From NCBI RefSeq assembly GCF_900635815.1, contig NZ_LR134173.1, positions 2,078,001 through 2,142,000 on the forward strand: a DNA stretch of 64,000 bases. Reading direction: 5' to 3'. The notes under the pieces were generated by a model. That model was not told where the DNA came from. It was given only the letters and a program-made list of their open reading frames with translations, and ran no database searches. This stretch comes from Legionella cherrii. Its GTDB lineage: Bacteria; Pseudomonadota; Gammaproteobacteria; Legionellales; Legionellaceae. Position numbers and translations under genes: made by a program. Each line of letters begins with the position of its first letter. The first letter of the stretch is position 1. Shown here one piece after another: positions 26,609 to 36,052 of this stretch.

Positions 26609-26881
26609 TTAGAGACTGTTTTTTAGTCGTTTTAATTTTTTTATAAAGTCTTTGCTTGAGTATATAGGTTGAGCTGAACGACTTGCTTCTATGTATCGCT
26701 GGAAAACTCGATACAACGTTTTAACACGATTTCAGCATACTTCTAAAATATTTATTGGCAACTAAAGGATTAGGGACTGGATTAGACTTAGTCGTAATCC
26801 AGAATGAGTCTCGATACACACTCGTTTTACTTTATGCTAATACGAACCTACGTGCGTACTATTCTCGCTTTCAGATGCGAA

Positions 26882-27331
26882 TCACCGCGTCATTTTATTT
26901 ATTATTGTGTTTGAGATATCTAAATGGTTTGCGTATTCCGCTTCTTCTGCGGCCGTCAGTCCATTTATATCTTTAATTTCTAGTTTTACAGTTGGCTTTT
27001 TAATCAAGGTGTCCACCATATTGCCATATCCTTTAGCGGCAGCCATTATTAGAGGAGTAAATCCGGTGCCTTCGGTCGTAACATTTGGATTAACACCTGG
27101 GATCTCCAATAAATATTTTACCAAACTATGGTGACCACCAGCAGCAGCTGCTGTTAGTGCGGTATCGCCAAAACGATCACGTTGATTTAATAGCGCGCCA
27201 CGTTCATCTTCTTTAATGTTTTTAAGAATCGCCTTTACGCCCCACTTATGTCCTTTCCTGCAGCATTCGACTATTGCTGAAATCATTTCTTCAGGAGTAC
27301 CTAGACTCGTTTTATTTATCGCAGGCTTCAT
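26882..27331 (-). CDS. Ankyrin-repeat protein, effector candidate
   Basis: 149 residues with about three ankyrin repeats: GDTALTAAAAGGHHSLVKYLLEIPGVNPN (about 54-82), TPLIMAAAKGYGNMVDTLIKKP (about 90-112) and a final NGLTAAEEAEYANHLDISNTI (about 122-142). An amphipathic N-terminus (PEEMISAIVECCRKGHKWGVKAIL) reads as a capping helix pair. Ankyrin proteins mediate protein-protein contacts; in Legionella many are Dot/Icm effectors acting in the host cell, but small cytosolic scaffolds also exist. AAGGAG precedes the ATG by eight bases. It lies directly downstream of the giant effector-like gene on the island's other flank. Confidence 0.8.
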   Translation of the reverse strand: MKPAINKTSLGTPEEMISAIVECCRKGHKWGVKAILKNIKEDERGALLNQRDRFGDTALTAAAAGGHHSLVKYLLEIPGVNPNVTTEGTGFTPLIMAAAKGYGNMVDTLIKKPTVKLEIKDINGLTAAEEAEYANHLDISNTIINKMTR

Positions 27332-27424
27332 TGTTATATCTCCTTGAGTTAGTCTATTGGACTATGGAAAGATAACTTAATTTTACCAGAGAGTTCAATA
27401 TACTAACACTGATTAATGGTTACA

Positions 27425-30148
27425 TTATAGTCCCAGCTTATCCATTGCTTTTCCTCTTAAGTCCTTTGGTCCTTCCGGTATATTTGCTTTAAATTCCTCA
27501 ATCAAATCATAAAACTCCATGATCTTAAAATCAGTTACACTAGGTTTATTTCTATAATGGACTTCTTGGTCTTCTGAGTACACATCCAACTGATGTGGCG
27601 GATATTCTTTTTGCGCATGTTCCGATAAGGCGAGTAATTGAAACAGTACATCATGAAGCTTATTAATCAATTCAGGGTCTGTGCCGTCAGGTAAGCCATG
27701 AAGTGAATCGACAATTTGCCTCATCAATTCAATATCTCTTTTAGTTTCTTTAAGAAGTTTTTTGATGTTTTCTTTGTGTTTCTCTTGTGAGTGTAATTTT
27801 GGATGTTTTCTATCAAGGGCATCTATTTCATGCTTCAGCTTATTAGGTAGATCGACGATACATTTTAGGCCACCATTCATCACATCAAGAATATATTTCT
27901 GACGACCAGGTGTTATAGGCCGGTGCAACTCGCGCCCCTTGCCCTTCCACATTCCTACATTTCTTAAGTGTGATATCCGTTCTGTTTTGGATAATTCTTG
28001 AACTCTCTGCGCCGATTCGCTTTGCACTGCTAAACCCACCGATTGGGTTTTTAATAATAGGAGCTGCTGTTTCGGATTATCAAGCAGATTGCGGAGTTCA
28101 TCATCTGTACGTTGCGATAATGCAGCACTTCCTCGCTCAGAGTTATGGAGTTTGCTGTGAATAATACGACGTCGTTCAGCGACATCTCCTAGTATGCATA
28201 TTTTTGCACTTTCTTTCTCTGCTTTAACGCCACATACTGCTGATCCAACACCGCATGCCAATGCTAATACGCCCAAAGTTATTCCTACTGAAAGTCCTGC
28301 TGCAGTTGTTCCTGTTTGTCCTAATTCAATTGTTTGAGGTGATTCGGGATTAAGTACATATGGGCTAAATGTGGTGGTGCTTACTGCGTAAATTCCTAAC
28401 GCAGGTCCAGCAGTAACATTCATGAAATAATCTGCCCCCTCAAGCGCTTTTTCTAACTTCGGCCTCTCCATGATTTTGGGTGGTTTCAGATGATGAAATG
28501 AAGATGATGTGTTTTGTAGGGCTTCACTTCTCAGATATTTAAGCGTAGCAGCTCCCGCACTATATACCTTTTTTTCTTGCTTACTTTGGTTCCCTGACGC
28601 TGTAATTTCTTCACTTTCTACTGTTATTTTTAATCCTTTGTTTTTTATATCTGCTGATATACCCGTTTTTAGTGCTTCGACTAAGTCCTTTTGTAAGGGT
28701 AAATTGTGTTTTGACACCAACTCATCATAGGTTTCTATTGTGTAAGCTAACGCAGCATGAACATCGGCCAGCATCTCAACCCGTATCTCTTGTTCTATAT
28801 TTGTGCAAATGGTAATCTGATGCGCCAGTGAAATTAAGCATTCAGCATTAGAAGCTAAGCCAGCGGCTGCTTTATGCATTAGATCTTTGTTGTTACCCAC
28901 AGGTATATGCCCTGAGGGCATTCCCTCGATTGGCGCCAGATTTGCCATGGCGCGAGCCGTTCCTATCTGAGCAGTGCACATAATAGTGAATTGCGATGAT
29001 ATGAGTAATGCGGTATAGGGATCGAATGGGGGGGCTGGAGTAAGGCCAGCAGCGACTTGCAAGGCCGCATCCGCCGCATTCTCACGAATCATATCCTCCA
29101 ACATGAGGAAATAAGCACCTCTACTCTCTGCAAATTTGCTTTGTAGCATTAAATCAATTGTATCTTTATCGTTTTTATCGATTTTTTTGCCAGTTTTTAG
29201 GTATTTCCTATGCATTCTTTTATAGTCAGCTTCTCGAGGTCCTCCAAACAGCCAAGCAAAATTATCTTGCGATTTCAGCTGTGCTATCCCTTTATTCATA
29301 GGCGTAGAGTCATCTAGACTAGGGTACTCTGTGATTGCTCCCAAAACCCTATCCACTCTAGCTTGAAGTTTTGCTTTAGCAATCTCATAACCTCTATAAG
29401 CTCTTATTCCCCCATAGATTCCTCCTGCTATGCCTCCTATGATTCCTGCTGTGATGGTTCCCCACACAGGAACTACGCTGCCTCCCGAACCAGCAATAAT
29501 CATTCCTAAACCTGCTCCAGCCAAAGAAAGTCCAACTCCAGCAAGTGCTTCTTTAGCTAGACCAAGTTTTTTTGCCTTTTCTGCTGCTGTTGTGGCTTGC
29601 ATTGCTTGAATTACATGTGCTTGAACGATTTTAAGTTGCTTTTCTACCTCTGTTTCCATGATTGGATCGTACAACGAATTACCATTTTTATCTTTTTTGT
29701 GCTTCCACTCTTCTCGTTCTTGCTCCAAGACCTCAAGTTTTTTATTGTATGCTTCAATGAATTCATCAGCTTTTTTCTTGTGATCAGGATCCTTAAAATA
29801 GGCGCTGAATTTTTGTTTGATTGTTTGATCTATTTTATGCTCTTTTAGTTTTGCTACAATTTGGTCATATTCTTGCATGTGTTTCACCCAACTGGATGAT
29901 TTGGTGTCTAATACATGACCTGATTTTAGATTTTTACCCGCTAGTATAAGTTTTTGCTCCGCGGCCTTAAACGCATCTGGCTCGAGTATAAGCTTCCATT
30001 CGAGATTTCTTTTTAATTCACCTAATTCGAATAATGCTTCATTGTATCTTTTAACGAGAGACTGTAGGTTATTTCCTTGCTGTGTATCATGACCTACTTC
30101 ACCAAGCATTCTATCTAAATATTCTTTGCTGATTGGTTGCGGTGCCAT
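27425..30148 (-). CDS. Large (907 residues) helical protein with two glycine-rich hydrophobic hairpins; effector candidate
   Basis: The start at 30148 follows GAGGA by eight bases; an open extension to 30214 lacks a site. No catalytic motif recognised. The N-terminal 200 residues are charged coiled coil. Residues about 202-250 form a glycine/alanine-rich hydrophobic double helix (LSLAGAGLGMIIAG, GTITAGIIGGIAGGIYGG), and a second such segment lies at about 613-640. The C-terminal 200 residues are again charged helices. Such Gly-rich hairpins are typical of membrane-inserting toxins and effectors. The nearest partner is the ankyrin gene downstream. The GC content is unremarkable, so transfer is not evident. 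Confidence 0.65.
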   Translation of the reverse strand: MAPQPISKEYLDRMLGEVGHDTQQGNNLQSLVKRYNEALFELGELKRNLEWKLILEPDAFKAAEQKLILAGKNLKSGHVLDTKSSSWVKHMQEYDQIVAKLKEHKIDQTIKQKFSAYFKDPDHKKKADEFIEAYNKKLEVLEQEREEWKHKKDKNGNSLYDPIMETEVEKQLKIVQAHVIQAMQATTAAEKAKKLGLAKEALAGVGLSLAGAGLGMIIAGSGGSVVPVWGTITAGIIGGIAGGIYGGIRAYRGYEIAKAKLQARVDRVLGAITEYPSLDDSTPMNKGIAQLKSQDNFAWLFGGPREADYKRMHRKYLKTGKKIDKNDKDTIDLMLQSKFAESRGAYFLMLEDMIRENAADAALQVAAGLTPAPPFDPYTALLISSQFTIMCTAQIGTARAMANLAPIEGMPSGHIPVGNNKDLMHKAAAGLASNAECLISLAHQITICTNIEQEIRVEMLADVHAALAYTIETYDELVSKHNLPLQKDLVEALKTGISADIKNKGLKITVESEEITASGNQSKQEKKVYSAGAATLKYLRSEALQNTSSSFHHLKPPKIMERPKLEKALEGADYFMNVTAGPALGIYAVSTTTFSPYVLNPESPQTIELGQTGTTAAGLSVGITLGVLALACGVGSAVCGVKAEKESAKICILGDVAERRRIIHSKLHNSERGSAALSQRTDDELRNLLDNPKQQLLLLKTQSVGLAVQSESAQRVQELSKTERISHLRNVGMWKGKGRELHRPITPGRQKYILDVMNGGLKCIVDLPNKLKHEIDALDRKHPKLHSQEKHKENIKKLLKETKRDIELMRQIVDSLHGLPDGTDPELINKLHDVLFQLLALSEHAQKEYPPHQLDVYSEDQEVHYRNKPSVTDFKIMEFYDLIEEFKANIPEGPKDLRGKAMDKLGL

Positions 30149-30691
30149 AGAATGTTCCTCATACTTAATCTTGTTCAACACTGAAAAATAAGGGGTATGT
30201 GTTTTGGTTTGCATAAGTTTATTATATCATCTAAATGAGTATTAATTGATCTATCAGATTTATAATTGATATAGTTGTTGGTAATTTAAATATTTGGATT
30301 ACGATTAATTGATAACGAATTATGCAGGATAAAATTTGTAATGAGCTTTAGGGTAGGGGCGTGCGGGATATATGGAGAGAGTATTTTGGCGATTTAGTTT
30401 AGTTAATTACCAAAAAAATGGATCGCTCATGGCGATTGAACTCATGACTAAAGTCCAAATAAATAGTAGCAATCTAGCATTCACGATGCATGATGAGTTT
30501 TTTTGATTATTTGAGTAAAGAACAGCTTATAAATTTGGGTTAAAAAAGCAAGTAATAATAGAGCATGTTATTTCAATGGGAGTGAGCTTCTGGATGTTGC
30601 CTATAAATTAACTTATTATTGGTGTTCAAGTGAAATCAAGTTCTTTCGATAAACGAAAACCTCTCCCAATTGCAGGAGAGGTCAAAAAAGA
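30149..30691. other. Non-coding gap between large effector-like gene and fabI
   Basis: 543 bases without a plausible gene. The right end holds the fabI terminator (30659-30682). The rest is AT-rich with no clear palindrome, and must hold the promoter for the 907-residue gene. Confidence 0.5.
30655..30682 (-). terminator. Intrinsic terminator of udk-fabI
   Basis: On the minus strand ACCTCTCC pairs with GGAGAGGT across eight bases and continues into TTTTC. The plus-strand stem arms are 30659-30666 and 30675-30682. It lies just after the fabI stop at 30692. Confidence 0.8.
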
Positions 30692-31480
30692 TTAACTGAT
30701 ATCACTCATAGTTGATACTGCATGATAGCCTGCATCAACATGAACTACTTCGCCTGTAATCCCAGAGGCCAAGTTAGAGCATAAAAACGCAGCCGTATTT
30801 CCAACTTCCTCAATAGTAACGTTTCTATGGAGAGGGGTAATGTTTGCATAAGCACTTTGTATTTTACGGAAATCTTTAATGCCTGCTGCAGCAAGTGTTT
30901 TGATAGGGCCTGCAGATATGGCATTGATACGGATGCCTTTTTGTCCCAAACTCGCAGCTAAATAACGTACAGAAGCTTCAAGACTTGCTTTCGCGACACC
31001 CATAACATTATAGTTAGGGACTGCCTTTTCTGCGCCATAGTATGATAGTGTTAAAAGAGAACCTTCAGTTCCTTCCATCATGGGTAAGGCCGCTTGTGCC
31101 AGACCAATTAGACTGTATGCACTGATATCATGAGCAATTCTAAAACCTTCGCGAGTGCACGATTCTACAAAGTCGCCACTAATTTGATCTGCTGGGGCAT
31201 AAGCAACTGAATGAATTAAGATATCCAGGTGATCCCATTGTTTGCGGAGATTGGAAAAAAGAGCTTGGATTTCGTCGTCGTGAGCTACATCGCAAGGAAA
31301 GGTTAGTGTGGAATTGAATTCAGCTGCCATTGACTCGACGCGTTCTTTTAAACGTTCATTTTGATAAGTAAACGCTAATTCAGCTCCTTGTTCATGAAAT
31401 GCTTTGGCAATGCCGTAAGCAATAGATCTATTGCTTGCAAGACCAATAATGAGTGCTTTTTTACCCGCTAAAAATCCCAC
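30692..31480 (-). CDS. fabI: Enoyl-[acyl-carrier-protein] reductase (NADH), FabI type
   Basis: 262 residues. Last reduction of each fatty-acid elongation cycle; target of triclosan-type inhibitors. The Rossmann start is [20 protein letters not shown], and the active site Tyr-x6-Lys reads [14 protein letters not shown], preceded by [15 protein letters not shown] start behind GAGGAG. It follows udk by 14 bases, so the order udk-fabI forms an operon; the terminator lies downstream. Confidence 0.97.
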   Translation of the reverse strand: MGFLAGKKALIIGLASNRSIAYGIAKAFHEQGAELAFTYQNERLKERVESMAAEFNSTLTFPCDVAHDDEIQALFSNLRKQWDHLDILIHSVAYAPADQISGDFVESCTREGFRIAHDISAYSLIGLAQAALPMMEGTEGSLLTLSYYGAEKAVPNYNVMGVAKASLEASVRYLAASLGQKGIRINAISAGPIKTLAAAGIKDFRKIQSAYANITPLHRNVTIEEVGNTAAFLCSNLASGITGEVVHVDAGYHAVSTMSDIS

Positions 31481-31494
31481 TATTCTCTCCTCAA

Positions 31495-32127
31495 TTAATT
31501 AGTGTGTGATGCTAACAATTCACGCATTTTAGCTTGAATCATTTCAATAGCAATCCTGTTCTCTCCTCCACGAGGAACAATGATGTCAGCGTAGCGACTG
31601 GATGGTTCAATAAACTGCAAGTACATGGGACGTACGGTGGTTTCATATTGATGTACTACCGATTCAAACGTTCGATGCCGTTCAACCACATCTCTTTTTA
31701 AACGGCGGGTTAAACACACGTCTAGAGGAGTAGACATAAAAATTCGAATATCCATTATTTCGCGTAACTCTCTATCACTGAAGAGTAAAATGCCTTCAAG
31801 AATAATAATGGCATGTTGACCAATAGTTCTGGTTTCAGGCAAGCGCATGTGCTTTGAGTGGGAATAAATTGGTATTTCAACTGGTCTACCTTCCCTTAAT
31901 TGCCTCAAATGCTCACAAAGCAAAGCATGATCAAAAGAATCAGGGTGGTCATAGTTTATTCTTTCTCTTTCAGTGAAAGGCAAATGACCATTATCTTTGT
32001 AGTAGGCGTCTTCAGAAATAACTACTACCTGTTCTGAGCCAAGCTCATTAACAATAGTATTTGCTAAGAGACTTTTACCTGATGCAGAAGGGCCTGAAAT
32101 CCCAATAATTATGGCTTGTTTATTCAT
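31495..32127 (-). CDS. udk: Uridine/cytidine kinase
   Basis: 210 residues from the ATG at 32127, the normal Udk length; a TTG at 32181 would add an untypical N-terminal tail. Salvages uridine and cytidine to UMP and CMP. P-loop [11 protein letters not shown] at 8-18, the uridine-binding YYKDNGHL and [13 protein letters not shown], and the lid motif [12 protein letters not shown] are all present. First gene of the operon with fabI. Confidence 0.96.
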   Translation of the reverse strand: MNKQAIIIGISGPSASGKSLLANTIVNELGSEQVVVISEDAYYKDNGHLPFTERERINYDHPDSFDHALLCEHLRQLREGRPVEIPIYSHSKHMRLPETRTIGQHAIIILEGILLFSDRELREIMDIRIFMSTPLDVCLTRRLKRDVVERHRTFESVVHQYETTVRPMYLQFIEPSSRYADIIVPRGGENRIAIEMIQAKMRELLASHTN

Positions 32128-32339
32128 AATAATATCGCTAGAAATTTCGCAAATACTAAAGGTTTTTTGTGTTAAATTCAATCTTTTCTTAGGCTTTGCT
32201 TATTAAACAGCCTAGTTTTTGAGGACATAAAACAATTCACTCTATACTAAAGTTTAGCTGATTTTCTATGAGTTCTCAGGTAAAAAGTAACCGAGGTGCC
32301 GCGAAGCGCTACTATCGCCTCGCGTCACCCACGATGCTT

Positions 32340-33959
32340 TTAATTAAAAGCAGATACTATTTCTTGCAAAGGCTGACCAACCGCTGCAGATGGATTTTTT
32401 ATCATGAGCACAGCGGATAAAGTGGGGGCAATGTCAGTTGTATAAGTCGGTCGGAAAATGCGTTGGGTTTTAAAATAGGGGTGGACAAAGAGTAAAGGAA
32501 CATAGCTATCATATTGCCAAGGGCTACCATGACTAACTCGATCCTTACTTTTTGCTCCATTGGATTGATTTGGAGGTTGAACGAGGTAAATATCTCCAGA
32601 ACGGTCTGGATAATACATTTTGTTCACTTTAGCGCTAAGCCAATCTTTTTCAATACCAGTAATTGGTAAAGCAAATGCTTTGAATATCCCAGGCCTTAAT
32701 GTTAAAGCCTGTGCAAGTGAAAGTTTGACCTCGTTCAGTTTCAACTGATGTTGATTGATTATTTTATGATCAAGGTAGATATAAGGAGGTACGATAGCCA
32801 TTAGTGTCTGTTCTGGAAGCTTATATTGTTTCTTTAGCAGAGCACGAATATATTGCTCCATTCTAGGGATATTAATTGGATCAATTTCTTTGAAATGATG
32901 TGCTTTGAGATAGGTTGGTCCATCATTTACACCATGATCTGCGGTAAGCACAATAAGGGTGTTATTTAGTCCCACTTGTTTGTCAATGGTAGCAAAAAGA
33001 TGAGCTAGGGTTTTATCTAATTCCAATAAATTGTCTTCTGATTCGAGACTATTAGGACCAAATTGATGACCAATTGCATCAACACCAGAAAAACTAATAG
33101 CTAAATAATCAGTTTTTCCATTAGATTGACCCAATCGTTCCTCAATTAAAAGATGCTCAGCGAAATTTGCAGTAAGTTGATCTGCCTTTGGAGTCCGAGA
33201 TAGTGCTTTAAAATATTCAGGCTTAGGAGAGTGCCTTACATGGTGAGGAAAGGTTTGACCAAAAAGCGCATCTTCGTGATGGAAGACAGGTGAGTTGGCA
33301 TTTTGATATTCAGTCTTGGAGCGACCAAGAGTCCAATCGTAGTCTTTGGGATGGTATTTTTTGTTCCAATCTTTAACCCATTGAGGATATTGAGAATAGT
33401 AATAAGTACTGCTAATAAAACCTCCATTGGTCGTATCAAACCAAAATGCTTTCCCAGCATGCCCTGCAAGGGTGATTGCTGAACGATCTTTTAAGGAGAC
33501 TCCGAAGACACGCCCTTTTTGCGAGAGTATTATTTCATCGCTTAAAGTTGAGGCAAATAGATTTTTAGGAGAACGTCCTGGAGTGGCGGTATGTGTATGG
33601 GGTGTTCTTAATATTTTGGTTTGCAAGTCTTCCATGCAATAAACCATTTGTTGTGATTTTCGGTCATACCATTCATTATTAACGACACCATGCAAGGCTG
33701 GAAAGCTTCCTGTTGCGACTGTTGCGTGTCCAGCACAGGTTGTTGTGTTGGCATGAGGATGATGCGTATTGTGATAATCAATGGCATGATTTAATAAATA
33801 ACTAAATCCACCGTTACCAAATTGTTGTTGGTGCTGATAAATTAAATCGCCGCGTAATTGATCGATTACCAGTTGAACGACTAATTTCGGTTGACTCATT
33901 TGCGCATAGCTATTAAGACAATTTAGAACAAGAAAAACGAAGCCGATGTATTTTTTCAT
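32340..33959 (-). CDS. Secreted alkaline-phosphatase-superfamily phosphatase (PafA-like)
   Basis: 539 residues. A signal peptide (GFVFLVLNCLNSYA) is followed by the metallo-hydrolase start QLVIDQLRGDLIYQ. The likely Thr nucleophile lies in NTTTCAGHATVATGS, a substrate-facing NNEWYDRK follows, and the metal site GVDAIGHQFGPNS and TADHGVNDGP complete the two-zinc centre. This matches the PafA/type I phosphodiesterase group, which releases phosphate from organic esters in the periplasm. AGGATG precedes the ATG. Standalone gene; its regulation by phosphate cannot be seen. Confidence 0.9.
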   Translation of the reverse strand: MKKYIGFVFLVLNCLNSYAQMSQPKLVVQLVIDQLRGDLIYQHQQQFGNGGFSYLLNHAIDYHNTHHPHANTTTCAGHATVATGSFPALHGVVNNEWYDRKSQQMVYCMEDLQTKILRTPHTHTATPGRSPKNLFASTLSDEIILSQKGRVFGVSLKDRSAITLAGHAGKAFWFDTTNGGFISSTYYYSQYPQWVKDWNKKYHPKDYDWTLGRSKTEYQNANSPVFHHEDALFGQTFPHHVRHSPKPEYFKALSRTPKADQLTANFAEHLLIEERLGQSNGKTDYLAISFSGVDAIGHQFGPNSLESEDNLLELDKTLAHLFATIDKQVGLNNTLIVLTADHGVNDGPTYLKAHHFKEIDPINIPRMEQYIRALLKKQYKLPEQTLMAIVPPYIYLDHKIINQHQLKLNEVKLSLAQALTLRPGIFKAFALPITGIEKDWLSAKVNKMYYPDRSGDIYLVQPPNQSNGAKSKDRVSHGSPWQYDSYVPLLFVHPYFKTQRIFRPTYTTDIAPTLSAVLMIKNPSAAVGQPLQEIVSAFN

Positions 33960-34255
33960 AACTCATCCTAACGAGGGCAAAAAGAGTTAAATTAATCAAC
34001 GGTGCTTAAAAAAGCAATCCAAAAAGAGGCTCTAGTTCTTCTTCAACTCATTAAATCGTTTTTAGTAAGCTGAGTTCAAGATTGTTTTTATCAAACAAAG
34101 TAAAAGATTTTTATGATATCTTATTGACTTTTAAAGATAAAAATTAATTAAGTAGTAAAAACAAAATGCATGACTGGCATTATTAATTAGTTTAAACTGC
34201 TCACGTTGAAGTAAATTTTACTAATCCCGATTCATGGAGTTTAAGGAGAGCAGAA

Positions 34256-35026
34256 ATGGGTTTTAAGTATGTTGAATACGATTTATTATCAAAATATATC
34301 AGGGAGAGTATTGCAACTGAATTAAAAAGACATAAATTGGATGAAAAAAATTTACATCAGGCGTTAATATCTCTTTCTTTTAGCCATCCTGAGCGAGCAA
34401 TTCAATGTAAATACTTACTTAAAGTTTTAGCATGTCTTGATAAATCCACTAGTCATGATAAAACACTTGTTCTATATGCTGCAGCGTTCTATATTCGTGA
34501 TCAAATTTTTGAAAGTTATCAAGGCACTGTAACTTCGTTTTTTTTGTCTCCTGAGAACAGTACTTTATATAATCAACTAACAACTTCCCTTAATCTTGAT
34601 CGAGAAAACTTCCCAGACTCCAAAAATTTACTAGAAATGTATGAGGCTTTAAGCGGCTTTATGCATGCACATGTATATGTCGGTGGGGATTCGAGCAACG
34701 GTTATTTGGACAAAAGTAAACAGGTATTCTCAACCCAAAAAATTAAGAATTATAAGGTAGAAACAGTACTAAAAGATTTGGTTAAAAAAATAGCATGCCT
34801 TAAATTGGAGCAGATTGAGAAAGCCAAAGAACAAGACCTAAAAGCCTCTGAATTGGGCCAGATTGAGAAGCCTAAAGAATCACAATTAAAAGAATCTGAT
34901 AAAAAAATCAGGCAAAACCAGGGATTTTTTACACCGAGTGAGGTTAGTCATCCTATCTCTGATACTGCTACGAGTAAAGAGTATATGGAAGAGGTTAGGG
35001 AACTGGTATCAGTGCAATGTAACTAG
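34256..35026 (+). CDS. Protein of unknown function with short internal repeat; effector candidate
   Basis: 256 residues, no signal peptide or membrane helix. The first 175 residues look like a compact helical domain (ALISLSFSHPERAIQCKYLLKVLACLDK, AAAFYIRDQIFESYQG). Then a charged segment appears in two related copies (LEQIEKAKEQDLKASE and LGQIEKPKESQLKESD), and a disordered tail ends EYMEEVRELVSVQCN. AAGGAGAG lies eight bases before the ATG. Acidic residues close to the C-terminus fit a Dot/Icm secretion signal; this is inference. It is flanked by long gaps on both sides, so it is transcribed alone. Confidence 0.65.
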   Translation: MGFKYVEYDLLSKYIRESIATELKRHKLDEKNLHQALISLSFSHPERAIQCKYLLKVLACLDKSTSHDKTLVLYAAAFYIRDQIFESYQGTVTSFFLSPENSTLYNQLTTSLNLDRENFPDSKNLLEMYEALSGFMHAHVYVGGDSSNGYLDKSKQVFSTQKIKNYKVETVLKDLVKKIACLKLEQIEKAKEQDLKASELGQIEKPKESQLKESDKKIRQNQGFFTPSEVSHPISDTATSKEYMEEVRELVSVQCN

Positions 35027-35110
35027 TTTATCTTCCTGAACCTGGTTTATAACCAAATTTTGCCTACGGTCTAGTGTTTTAGCCCAGCTCTCCTGGATAC
35101 CGCGGATTTC

Positions 35111-35131
35111 CCCCCCGAACAAATCGGGGGG
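35111..35131. repeat. GC-rich hairpin between convergent genes
   Basis: CCCCCCGA (35111-35118) pairs perfectly with TCGGGGGG (35124-35131) around five bases, in an otherwise AT-rich gap between convergent genes. It stands out by composition; no T tract follows. Confidence 0.45.
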
Positions 35132-35166
35132 CGGTCGAGAATTTAGGGGCAAAAGCCATTACAGAA

Positions 35167-35526
35167 TTATAATTGCGGTTCCGAGATTTTTTTCTGTTGC
35201 TCAATAGGATAACCTGAGACTGCCCAGTCAATAATACCCCCATCAACAGAATAAACTTCTTGGTATCCCAAATCCATTAAAACTTGAGCGGCAAATAAAG
35301 ATCTTACTCCACCTTTGCAGTGCAAATAGATAGGATGATTTTTATTTGGAATTTTCGCAGCAATACATGATGCAATGGTATCTTTAGGGATGTGCCATGC
35401 TCCAGCTATATGAAACTCTTGCCACTCGTCTAATTCTCGAACATCAATTAAACAAAGATTGGGATTGGTTTCCATCAATTTTTTTAGTTGATGTACATCA
35501 ATCGTTTTGATCTTAGGGTTGGTCAT
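35167..35526 (-). CDS. Rhodanese-domain sulfurtransferase (single domain)
   Basis: 119 residues. Transfers sulfane sulfur via a persulfide on the active-site Cys in YLHCKGGVRSLFAAQ; the rhodanese start CLIDVRELDEWQEFHIAGAWHIP is typical. Cytosolic. The gene overlaps the end of the upstream small membrane-protein gene by 14 bases, so the two are coupled. Single-domain rhodaneses beside a two-helix membrane partner recall the YgaP layout, in which both parts are fused. Confidence 0.92.
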   Translation of the reverse strand: MTNPKIKTIDVHQLKKLMETNPNLCLIDVRELDEWQEFHIAGAWHIPKDTIASCIAAKIPNKNHPIYLHCKGGVRSLFAAQVLMDLGYQEVYSVDGGIIDWAVSGYPIEQQKKISEPQL

Positions 35527-35794
35527 AACGAACCTCTCTTATTGTTGGTCGTGTAAATGTGGAATGATGCAGCAACCAATAAATTGTTGCTGTGAAAACC
35601 CCACCTATCAAGGTGGCAAATGCCCAGGTCGCTGCAGAAACTAAAACAGTTTTTTGTCCTGTTCGATTCATATTTCCTGCATCATGGGCTACTGCACCAG
35701 CAAAAATCAAATGCAAAATGCCATTGATAAGCATCATGATAAATAAAAAAGTTTGTATTTGTGTGGAAAATTGTTGTACTAGCTCATTGATCAT
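35513..35794 (-). CDS. Small two-helix membrane protein upstream of rhodanese
   Basis: 93 residues with two hydrophobic helices (about 14-34 and 50-70), a short Lys-containing loop and a hydrophilic tail. AAAGG lies about nine bases before the ATG. The 14-base overlap with the rhodanese gene suggests that the two products work together, perhaps anchoring the sulfurtransferase at the inner membrane. Family not recognised. Confidence 0.7.
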   Translation of the reverse strand: MINELVQQFSTQIQTFLFIMMLINGILHLIFAGAVAHDAGNMNRTGQKTVLVSAATWAFATLIGGVFTATIYWLLHHSTFTRPTIREVRYDQP

Positions 35795-35967
35795 GAATCA
35801 GTTCCTTTAGTTTTGTTAATCAATAGCACCCTTGCATAACCTGCATCACAATCTACACATGATGCAAGAGTTTTAATATTTGTTGATTTTTGAGTCTAAC
35901 AAACCCATTTTTTGGCAGTGTTTCCCGCTATAAAGGATTGAGTCAGACATAAAGATCTAACGTACAA

Positions 35968-36005
35968 TATAATAACAGAAAATAAATAAGATCTTTTATT
36001 TCTGT
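35968..36005 (+). promoter_or_regulatory. -10 box and near-perfect inverted repeat upstream of gshA
   Basis: TATAAT at 35968-35973 is followed by an inverted repeat. Its arms, ACAGAAAATAAA and TTTATTTCTGT, surround AAGATCTT (35975-36005), about 50 bases before the gshA start. It could be an operator or leader hairpin; no good -35 is seen. Confidence 0.35.
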
Positions 36006-36052
36006 GTTAACCCCGGTAACATCGTCAAAAATATAAAACGAGAAGAAAAAGC

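Noticed and set aside
26755..26976. Open frame of 73 codons on the plus strand
   Set aside because: Overlaps the ankyrin gene in antisense and lacks an initiation signal.
30149..30214. 22-codon N-terminal extension of the 907-residue protein
   Set aside because: The downstream ATG has a good GAGGA site; the upstream one does not.
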